Origin: GCA-002841655 sp964446775
Lineage (GTDB): Bacteria > Patescibacteriota > Patescibacteriia > Patescibacteriales > UBA12465
Reading direction: 5' to 3'
Assembly (NCBI GenBank): GCA_964446775.1
Contig: CAYURA010000033.1
Location: forward strand, 1 to 8,074
Length of the DNA: 8,074 nt
A program made the position numbers and the translations under genes. Within the stretch, counting starts at the first letter, position 1. Every line of letters starts with the position of its first letter. Positions 1 to 5,637 of the stretch are shown in pieces. Below the pieces are notes generated by a model. That model was not told the origin of the DNA and did no database searches. It was given only the letters and a program-made list of their open reading frames with translations.

Positions 1-327
1 CGTGATGCTAAGCGTATTTCTGATGTTCGCCAGATTCAAACTGCTTTAGAGATGTTCTATAGTGCTAATAATAAATATCCAACGTCTACTACCCCAGGTC
101 TAGCGGCATTAGTTAGTGATGGACTATTAACAGCAATCCCAAAGGCACCTGTTCCAGCTGATGGAACTTGTACGTCTGTTAATAACCCTTATACCTATGT
201 TATGACTGGTACTTCGGGAGGGGCTGATAATGCATATACCTTGACATATTGCTTAGGCTCCGGAACTGGTGGCTTGGTAGCTGGACCTCAGACAGCAACA
301 CCAGCTGGTATTGGCACCTTGCAGTAA
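1..327 (+). CDS. Type IV pilin-like / GspG-like protein, 3' part (5' end outside window)
   Basis: The frame is open from base 1, giving 108 residues before tandem stops TAA (325-327) and TAG (328-330). The first visible residues, RDAKRISDVRQIQTALEMFY, are the end of the long N-terminal helix typical of type IV major pilins and GspG-type pseudopilins, followed by the usual NNKYPT turn. The prepilin cleavage site and hydrophobic helix must lie upstream of the window. Two cysteines in the C-terminal part (GTCTS and TYCLG) could form the disulfide loop common in pilins. The ATG at 52 is internal to this helix, so it is not the start. The product would be a subunit of an extracellular pilus fibre. 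A terminator follows directly, so this gene ends its own transcript and is probably expressed separately from the minor pilins downstream. Pilin class is confident; major versus minor is inferred. Confidence 0.85.
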   Translation, partial: RDAKRISDVRQIQTALEMFYSANNKYPTSTTPGLAALVSDGLLTAIPKAPVPADGTCTSVNNPYTYVMTGTSGGADNAYTLTYCLGSGTGGLVAGPQTATPAGIGTLQ

Positions 328-365
328 TAGTCAGAAATCTTATTTAGTTCTTGTTTAAATACATT

Positions 366-396
366 AAAAACACTCGTTTCATTAACGAGTGTTTTT
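366..396 (+). terminator. Intrinsic (rho-independent) terminator after the pilin gene
   Basis: A perfect 13-bp inverted repeat, AAAAACACTCGTT (366-378) and AACGAGTGTTTTT (384-396), encloses a 5-nt loop TCATT. The right arm ends in a T run that continues into TGTAT, giving the A-tract / hairpin / T-tract layout of an intrinsic terminator. It lies 39 nt after the pilin stop. The flanking A and T tracts are symmetrical, so it could also act on the opposite strand, although no gene lies there. Confidence 0.9.
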
Positions 397-411
397 GTAT
401 TTCTTAGCTTG

Positions 412-420
412 TGGTATAAT
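412..420 (+). promoter_or_regulatory. Extended -10 promoter for the femAB-ybeY-pilin unit
   Basis: TGGTATAAT matches the extended -10 consensus (TGn followed by TATAAT) exactly, with the hexamer at 415-420. The -35 region at correct spacing (392-397, TTTTTG) is poor and overlaps the terminator's T tract, which is normal for extended -10 promoters. Transcription should start about 7 nt after the hexamer, close to the ATG at 427, so the first mRNA would have almost no leader. Confidence 0.75.
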
Positions 421-426
421 AATAAT

Positions 427-1410
427 ATGCATTTAGAATTAAAAGATAATATTAACGTTAGTGAGTGGGAAGCTTTTTTGGCTAGCTCACCTTATGGCGC
501 CGAACTGCTAGCTTCTCCTGTTTGGTCTCGAGTTTTGGTCTCCGAAAAAAAGGAGGCGAAACTTTTAGCTTGGAAAAACCATGATGAAATCGTGGCTCTG
601 GCACAAATAGTTGAGGAAAAGAATATCTTTGGTGTTTTTTGGTATCTTCCTCGTGGTCCAGTATTTAAAACTGATTTAGATTTTAAAACAGCTTGGCCTT
701 TGATTTTAGCAGATTTGAAGCGTTTAGCTATAGATCGTGGCGTGGTGGCAATTAGGTTTGAGCCAAGCAATGTTTCAGCTGAAGAGGATTTTCTTTCTAA
801 AAGCATTAATAGTATTCAACCCCAAAAAACTTTGATGCTTGATTTAAGTATCGAACTTAATGAGATATTAACCGCGATGCAGCCTAAAACTCGCTATAAT
901 ATCCGTTTAGCTAAGAAGCGAGGAGTGCTGATTGAGCCAGGAAACTTAGCAGATTTAAATCTTTTCTATCGTCTATTAAAAATCACTACTAAACGAGATC
1001 GTTTTCGTGGTCATTCTTTAGATCATTATCAAAAAATGGTTTTGGTCGCTAAGCCGGAAATAGAGTTATACTTAGCTAAGAAAGATGGGCTTGTGTTAGC
1101 AGCCGGCATATTCTCTTTCTATCATGGTCGGGCCACCTATCTTCACGGGGCTTCAGCTAATATCGGTAGGGAACATATGGCGCCTCATTTATTACAGTGG
1201 CGAATGATTCAGAGAGCGAAAGATCTTAATTGCCATTATTATGATTTCTATGGAGTTGATGAACAGAAATGGCCTGGGGTAACAAGATTTAAAAAAGGTT
1301 TTGGCGGCTTAGATATAAAATATCCAGGGACTTTTTTACAGATTATTGACCCCTATCGCTACTACTTCTATTACTCAGCCACTTCATTACGGAGATTATT
1401 AGGTATTTAA
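427..1410 (+). CDS. FemAB-family peptidoglycan-bridge aminoacyltransferase
   Basis: The 327-residue product belongs to the FemA/FemB/FemX family, cytoplasmic enzymes that transfer amino acids from aminoacyl-tRNA to the lipid II stem peptide to build peptidoglycan cross-bridges. Family motifs visible are QPKTRYNIRLAKKRGV (about residues 152-167), APHLLQWRMIQRAKDLNC (252-269) followed by YYDFYGVDE, and WPGVTRFKKGFGG (282-294) near the C-terminus. The length suits single-unit FemX-like members with two GNAT-like halves. ATG 427 is chosen over the in-frame TTG at 409 because the TATAAT box (415-420) would lie inside the longer frame. The stop is 1 nt before ybeY, so the two are co-transcribed. 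The amino acid transferred cannot be read from the sequence. Confidence 0.88.
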   Translation: MHLELKDNINVSEWEAFLASSPYGAELLASPVWSRVLVSEKKEAKLLAWKNHDEIVALAQIVEEKNIFGVFWYLPRGPVFKTDLDFKTAWPLILADLKRLAIDRGVVAIRFEPSNVSAEEDFLSKSINSIQPQKTLMLDLSIELNEILTAMQPKTRYNIRLAKKRGVLIEPGNLADLNLFYRLLKITTKRDRFRGHSLDHYQKMVLVAKPEIELYLAKKDGLVLAAGIFSFYHGRATYLHGASANIGREHMAPHLLQWRMIQRAKDLNCHYYDFYGVDEQKWPGVTRFKKGFGGLDIKYPGTFLQIIDPYRYYFYYSATSLRRLLGI

Positions 1411-1411
1411 T

Positions 1412-1870
1412 ATGAAAGAAATAAATGAAGTACAGATTCTTAATTTAACTAGCAGGAAAATAGTGATTAAAGACTTAAAGCTTGTTTCTTTGGCAATAAT
1501 GAAGCACCTATCCCTATCAGGTGAACTATCGCTTGTCTTAGCAGCTGATGCTAAATTGAGATCTCTAAATCGAGATTATCGGGGACAAGATAGGGTAACT
1601 GATGTTTTAACTTTTCCTGCTTTAAAAAATATTCCTAATATTTTAGGTGAGATTTTTATTAACCTAGCAGATTGTGAAAGAAGTTATAAATATCGGGAAG
1701 TTTTTGATTTTAAACCTAGTCGCAATTATTTAATTTTTTTTCTTTTAATCCATGGCCTATTACACTTAGCGGGCTATAGTGATGAACGAGAAAAAGACCG
1801 ATTAGAAATAGTGGCTTTAGGCAAGAAGTTATTGGAAAAATTAATTAAAGAACAGATAATAAGTGTGTGA
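1412..1870 (+). CDS. ybeY: Endoribonuclease YbeY (rRNA maturation factor), variant metal site
   Basis: The 152-residue product has the usual YbeY length and motifs: LNRDYRGQDRVTDVLTFP (52-69), GEIFINL (from about 79), and the zinc motif HGLLHLAGYSD (114-124). YbeY is a metal-dependent single-strand endoribonuclease used in 16S rRNA 3'-end maturation and ribosome quality control. The family zinc motif is HxxxHxxxxxH. Here the first two histidines (114 and 118) are present, but the third position is Asp124 instead of His. Asp can bind metal, so loss of activity is not implied. The start ATG lies 1 nt after the upstream stop, with a weak AGG 8 nt before it. The TGA stop shows that TGA is not read as an amino acid here. 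Confidence 0.9.
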   Translation: MKEINEVQILNLTSRKIVIKDLKLVSLAIMKHLSLSGELSLVLAADAKLRSLNRDYRGQDRVTDVLTFPALKNIPNILGEIFINLADCERSYKYREVFDFKPSRNYLIFFLLIHGLLHLAGYSDEREKDRLEIVALGKKLLEKLIKEQIISV

Positions 1871-1877
1871 TCTAACT

Positions 1878-3278
1878 ATGAAACATTCTTGGCAATTACA
1901 TTTAACTATTATCTTAAGCTTGGGCATTGTTTCTCTATTTGTTTTGACCTTTGCCTCGGCTAATGAGAATCATAATATTAGGGGTTTAGCTAGCTCATCG
2001 CTTGGTTATATTAGCTTTAATTGTTTAGATGATGATTTTTTTGGCCGCTTTACCCACTCTTTTGAATTCTATTTTAATGTTCCTCCGTGTTCAGTTTCTC
2101 AACATGGTGTTCATTTAGATGAGAATAATCGTTTGTCTGGTACTGCTTGGAGTCCTTCTATCGGCTACCTTGACTTTGGCTCAACTAGTACGCCTTCAGC
2201 CCCTAACTATAATTTTAATGAAAATTGTTTAAACAATACTTGCACTAACGCCAATAATTGTATTGCTTGCTATAATTATAATGATGAAAGGATTTATGGC
2301 TGGGCCTATTTGATCAAAGATGATGAATGGATCCCCCTAGATAGCTATGAGCCACCACTGCAAATGTCTAATTATCTGGCTCCCCAACCAGGGGTTTTTA
2401 GGAATCATATTAATAGCCCCTCTCTTGGTCCAATTAGTTTTAATTGTTTAAGTGAAGGGACTTGTGCAATAGATAACTATAAGGTCCACCTGTGGAAATT
2501 AGCCCTGCAGTCTATGTCAGCCCCGAATCTGAGCTATAGTCAGGCTTGTCAAAATAGTGGCAGTGCTAACCGAGTAACTTTTAAATGGCAATTAAAAAGT
2601 GGGGTCCAAACAGCATTTAGGATCATAGTAAATACAGTAAATAGTACCTCTAGCCCAGTCTTTGATACTGGAAAAGTAGAGGGGAGCAATAGGGCGGCTA
2701 AACAGTTAGTTTGTCCTGGTGCTTTTTGTCTTAGACCTAATCTATCAACTTGGACGCCAGAGTATAATACCAGCTACTACTGGTGGTTACAACTTTGGGA
2801 TGAAGATGGAAATCCAACAGACTGGTTTCAGTTTGATGAGCGAAGCATGGGAGTGGTGACTGATAACATAGATTATAATTTCAGTTATAATAGTGATGAC
2901 TATTATTTAACCTTCACCACCTATCGTCATAAATTTCCTAATCCTTTCTATACCTATGATCCACCAGATATTCTGGTTGGTACTACTACCCAATTTATGA
3001 GTGATTCAAGCTTTTTCACTGACGCTAATCCTAGCAGCAATCCTCAAACTTGTGTTGATGGTAATTGTGATTTCTTATGGTCAACTAGTCTGCCTGAAGA
3101 AGCAATTATTATGAGCACTAGTAGCGCGAATACAGATATTATTTTCAAAAATATCTATCCGCAAACTGTTAGTTTGAAAGTTACTGATGGGGAAGGCTAT
3201 TATTGTAGTTATAGTGGTCCAGTGCTAAGTGATATTAATTTCCAATTACCTCTCTGGAAAGAGGTAAAGGGTAAATAA
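1878..3278 (+). CDS. Secreted cysteine-rich surface protein with GWAxS/GxISFN repeats and a PKD-like C-terminus
   Basis: The product has 466 residues. Residues 1-28 form a Sec signal peptide with a hydrophobic stretch at about 9-25 and a likely cleavage after ASA (26-28). ATG 1878 is chosen over the in-frame GTG at 1863, which overlaps ybeY and would only add five polar residues. Residues 42-100 carry LGYISFNC and LSGTAWSPSIGYLDFG, and a second copy, LGPISFNC, starts at 183. An intermediate GWAYLIKDDEWIPL unit lies between them. Such repeats recur in secreted proteins near Patescibacteria pilus genes. The middle resembles a fibronectin-type beta domain, and the end (VSLKVTDGEGYYC) resembles a PKD strand pair. 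I count 14 cysteines in the mature protein, suggesting disulfides outside the cell. It lies 7 nt after ybeY and 14 nt before a pilin gene, so it is probably a pilus-linked or cell-surface component. No enzymatic motif was seen. Confidence 0.75.
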   Translation: MKHSWQLHLTIILSLGIVSLFVLTFASANENHNIRGLASSSLGYISFNCLDDDFFGRFTHSFEFYFNVPPCSVSQHGVHLDENNRLSGTAWSPSIGYLDFGSTSTPSAPNYNFNENCLNNTCTNANNCIACYNYNDERIYGWAYLIKDDEWIPLDSYEPPLQMSNYLAPQPGVFRNHINSPSLGPISFNCLSEGTCAIDNYKVHLWKLALQSMSAPNLSYSQACQNSGSANRVTFKWQLKSGVQTAFRIIVNTVNSTSSPVFDTGKVEGSNRAAKQLVCPGAFCLRPNLSTWTPEYNTSYYWWLQLWDEDGNPTDWFQFDERSMGVVTDNIDYNFSYNSDDYYLTFTTYRHKFPNPFYTYDPPDILVGTTTQFMSDSSFFTDANPSSNPQTCVDGNCDFLWSTSLPEEAIIMSTSSANTDIIFKNIYPQTVSLKVTDGEGYYCSYSGPVLSDINFQLPLWKEVKGK

Positions 3279-3290
3279 TTTAAATTATTT
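3273..3290 (+). repeat. 18-nt perfect AT palindrome over a stop codon and intergenic gap
   Basis: AAATAATTTAAATTATTT equals its own reverse complement. It covers the stop codon of the surface-protein gene and ends 2 nt before the next start ATG. A second inverted repeat lies just upstream in the coding end: TTACCTCT (3246-3253) pairs with AGAGGTAA (3260-3267) around a 6-nt loop. These could modulate expression between the two genes, but the AT-only palindrome may be chance in such AT-rich DNA. Confidence 0.4.
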
Positions 3291-3292
3291 CC

Positions 3293-3814
3293 ATGCTTAA
3301 GCAAATATTCACCAGAAAAAAATTATCAGGCTTTAGTCTTTTAGAGATTATGGCTGTGGTGGCGATTGTAGCGATTGCCTTAGTGGGAACGACTAAATTA
3401 GTGGTTCAAAGTTTAAGAGCTCAACAGGTTAATCGGAGCACTATTATCGCTTATCAACTAGCTCAAGAAGGAGTCGAATTAGTCCGCTATATTCGTGATA
3501 CTAATTGGTTACAGGCAAGAGATTGGGACGAGGGGATGGAACTTGGAGAATATTGTCTTGACTATTTAAGCCCAGAATTAATTTTAGCGGCTGACTTAAA
3601 TGACTGCCAATTATATTTAAACAATGATAATCACTACTATCATCCAAGAAATAGTCCTGAATTAGATGAGGAAACAATTTTTAAGCGTAAAATTGAGATT
3701 TTGTCTTTACCTTATAGCGCGCCTTCTTTAGGGGTGAGGGTAAGTATATCTTGGTTTGAAGGTGGGATGGATAATAATTATATTTTAGAAACAGAATTGT
3801 TTGATTGGAAATAG
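3293..3814 (+). CDS. Prepilin-like minor pilin, PilV/GspI type
   Basis: The 173-residue product starts with a class III prepilin signal: basic leader RKKLSG (8-13), cleavage after Gly13, then FSLLE with the conserved Glu at +5 (residue 18), followed by a hydrophobic helix to about residue 37. The AYQLAQEGVELVRYIRDTNW segment after the helix is typical of PilV-like minor pilins. It would be processed by a prepilin peptidase, not seen in the window, and inserted in a type IV pilus or pseudopilus, often at the tip or in priming assembly. There are two cysteines in the C-terminal part (EYCLD and NDCQL). It is the first of three successive prepilin genes, 4 nt before the next. No Shine-Dalgarno is visible at normal spacing. 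Confidence 0.85.
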   Translation: MLKQIFTRKKLSGFSLLEIMAVVAIVAIALVGTTKLVVQSLRAQQVNRSTIIAYQLAQEGVELVRYIRDTNWLQARDWDEGMELGEYCLDYLSPELILAADLNDCQLYLNNDNHYYHPRNSPELDEETIFKRKIEILSLPYSAPSLGVRVSISWFEGGMDNNYILETELFDWK

Positions 3815-3818
3815 TATT

Positions 3819-4388
3819 ATGAAAAATAATGAATTAAAACCAGCCTTTAGTTTAATTGAATTGATTGTTAGTATGAGTATTATAGTCATGCTTACAGTTC
3901 TGTTTTTAGCTAATTATCGTGATTCTAATAAACGGACGGATTTGGTAATGACCGCTCAAGTTATGGTTACTGATATTCGTTATGCTCAATCAAATACTTT
4001 GGGCTTAATTAGTTATGGCGATACTTTTCCGCCTGGAGGTTGGGGCCTTTATGTTTCTAGTGAAGAATCCTTAAATAATCGCTATACTATTTTTGCTGAC
4101 CTTAATGATAATAAATTATATAACTTAGGAGAGGCGGATGAAAGTAATGGTGGACGAACTATTTTTTTTCCAAAAAATATTCAGATTAAAGAAATAAATA
4201 TTGAGGGTGGCAATGTTGGAGACGTTAGCTCGGCTGATATAACTTTTTTGCCACCTGACCCAACGACAAGAATTAGGGTCAATGGATCTGAAGTAGTGAT
4301 TGCTCATATTGTTTTAGAAAATATCGCCAGTGGGGAGATTAGGACGGTTTATGTTAACTTTTTAGGTTTAATTGAAGTTGAAGAGTAA
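3819..4388 (+). CDS. Prepilin-like minor pilin, GspH/FimT type
   Basis: The product has 189 residues. The prepilin motif is PAFSLIELIV: predicted cleavage falls between Ala9 and Phe10, with the conserved Glu at +5 (residue 14). The -1 residue is Ala rather than the usual Gly, which prepilin peptidases can accept. The segment RTDLVMTAQVMVTDIRYAQS after the hydrophobic helix is characteristic of GspH/FimT pseudopilins, where the N-helix leads to a beta domain. The FADLNDNKLYNLGEAD stretch resembles an Asp-rich loop seen in many GspH-like proteins and could bind calcium, which is inferred. ATG 3819 is preferred to the in-frame TTG at 3801 because it lies just after the preceding stop, has GGA 11-13 nt upstream, and gives the usual short leader. 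Confidence 0.83.
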   Translation: MKNNELKPAFSLIELIVSMSIIVMLTVLFLANYRDSNKRTDLVMTAQVMVTDIRYAQSNTLGLISYGDTFPPGGWGLYVSSEESLNNRYTIFADLNDNKLYNLGEADESNGGRTIFFPKNIQIKEINIEGGNVGDVSSADITFLPPDPTTRIRVNGSEVVIAHIVLENIASGEIRTVYVNFLGLIEVEE

Positions 4389-4389
4389 T

Positions 4390-4968
4390 ATGTCAAACAG
4401 AAAATTGATAAAAACTAAATTAACAGGGTTTTCTTTAATGGAGGTAATAGTTTCAACGGCTATTTTTGTGATAGTTATATTGTCTATGACGGGCATTTTT
4501 AAAATGGTAGTTGATGCACAGCGTCAAGCAATTGCTTCGCAAAATGTAGAGGAAAGCTTAAGATATTTTTTGGAAGTTATTTCTAAGGAAATTAGAATGG
4601 CCCAAAAGAATGGCGGGCAATGCCCTCATATTTCACATAGCTCAATCTTTGGATTAGCTTCAAATGAACTAGGTGACATCCTATATCTAAGAAATTATCA
4701 TGATGATTGTATTAGCTATAGTTTAGTTAATGATAATGGGGTTAATCGTTTTTCAGTTAGCAAAAGTAGTTTAACTGGCATGGCTTTTACTACCTGGTTA
4801 TCACCTAGGAGGGTTAATATTAGTGAGTTACATTTCACGGTACATGAGGAGGCCGATGGACAAGCTTATGTGACGATTAATTTAAGTGCAAATTATGTTG
4901 GTAAAGAAGCTGGCCGCTCAAAAATGAGAGTGCAGACTAGCATTAGCTCACGTCATTATCGCCCCTAA
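4390..4968 (+). CDS. Prepilin-like minor pilin, PilW/GspJ type
   Basis: The product has 192 residues. The leader ends LTG (11-13), followed by FSLMEVIVSTAIFVIVIL with Glu at +5 (residue 18). The segment ASQNVEESLRYFLEVISKEI after the helix is typical of PilW/GspJ-like minor pilins, which have a long helix and then a beta domain. The C-terminal part, with YVTINLSANYVGKE and RVQTSISSR, resembles the last beta strands of this group. ATG 4390 follows the previous stop by 1 nt, with an AAGAG purine run just upstream. The alternative TTG at 4372 would overlap the previous gene. It is co-transcribed with the two prepilin genes before it and likely forms a minor-pilin initiation complex with them. 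Confidence 0.83.
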   Translation: MSNRKLIKTKLTGFSLMEVIVSTAIFVIVILSMTGIFKMVVDAQRQAIASQNVEESLRYFLEVISKEIRMAQKNGGQCPHISHSSIFGLASNELGDILYLRNYHDDCISYSLVNDNGVNRFSVSKSSLTGMAFTTWLSPRRVNISELHFTVHEEADGQAYVTINLSANYVGKEAGRSKMRVQTSISSRHYRP

Positions 4969-5036
4969 ATCAATTAAAAAAAGATAATTAAAGAGGTCTC
5001 ATAGTTACTGAGATTAAGTCAGGTCTAATATAAATT

Positions 5037-5459
5037 ATGTCAAGAGGAAAGATTAAATTGAATAAAAATGCAGATCTTAAAGTTAGTGCTAATAAAGCTG
5101 GTAGTGCTATTATTTTAGTTTTATTTATCCTTTCAACGGTAATGATTATTATTTTTGCTAGCTCTTCGGTAGTTATATCTGGTCTTAAAATGGGTCGCAT
5201 CCAATCAGACTCAACCCATGCCTATTATGCGGCTGAGTCAGGAGCGGAAAAGCTTTTATACTCTTTTAGAAAGAGAGGCTTTCTTGAAGAGATTATAACA
5301 AAGACGCCTCCAGTTGTAGTTATCGCTTATGAAAGAGATACCCCTTATTATTCTCCTTGGTCCTATGAAGTTGAATATAATTCATATTCGCCGTTAATTT
5401 TTACTAGCATTGGAAGTTATGCTAAAACACGCCGCAGTGTAGAGATTACTTTCTATTAG
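5037..5459 (+). CDS. PilX/GspK-like pilus assembly protein
   Basis: The product has 140 residues. A basic N-terminus leads to KAGSAIILVLFILSTVMIII (about 20-39), a hydrophobic helix preceded by Gly22 that could be a prepilin cleavage site, but without the Glu at +5 of the other prepilins. It is followed by DSTHAYYAAESGAEKLLY, the AYYAAESG signature of PilX N-terminal and GspK-like proteins. GspK lacks the Glu and caps the pseudopilus tip, so a tip position is plausible here. The protein is short compared with true GspK (about 300 residues), so it lacks the large alpha domain. It follows the PilW-like gene after 68 nt and closes the pilin cluster. Confidence 0.78.
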   Translation: MSRGKIKLNKNADLKVSANKAGSAIILVLFILSTVMIIIFASSSVVISGLKMGRIQSDSTHAYYAAESGAEKLLYSFRKRGFLEEIITKTPPVVVIAYERDTPYYSPWSYEVEYNSYSPLIFTSIGSYAKTRRSVEITFY

Positions 5460-5637
5460 CAAGGAACTTCTTTTTACTTTAATTAATTTATCATTGATAT
5501 CACTTATTCTTAGCTAATTATGTCTTTTCAAGATTAAATAAAAATGATATAGTTTAATTATAATCAGGCTGACTCAAAAGATTACTTTAATATCTTTTAT
5601 ACTATTATTTTTCTAGTCTAAATTATTTTTTTAGCTT
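5460..5637 (+). promoter_or_regulatory. Intergenic region with possible promoter for the DGR target gene
   Basis: This 178-nt, very AT-rich gap separates the pilin cluster from the DGR target gene. It contains several -10-like hexamers: TATAAT (5559-5564), TATACT (5598-5603) and TATAGT (5548-5553). None has a convincing -35 box. An inverted repeat AAAAGAT (5576-5582) / ATCTTTT (5592-5598) with a 9-nt loop could be a weak terminator for the upstream operon. No Shine-Dalgarno precedes GTG 5638. I cannot tell which box is used. Confidence 0.35.

Noticed and set aside
404..413. The 10-mer TTAGCTTGTG occurs here and again at 5631-5640 before the DGR target
   Set aside because: A shared 10-mer in 8 kb of AT-rich DNA is expected by chance many times. 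Only the first copy is joined to a -10 box.
492..806. Open frame on the minus strand inside the FemAB gene
   Set aside because: It lies antisense to a well-supported gene, and its translation has no recognisable motif or start context.
4125..4307. Short open frame on the minus strand inside the GspH/FimT-like gene
   Set aside because: It is a 60-residue shadow of a supported prepilin gene without motif or ribosome-binding signal.
4988..5200. Open frame on the minus strand across the gap before the PilX-like gene
   Set aside because: Most of it is antisense to the hydrophobic helix of a supported gene, and the product has no recognisable features.
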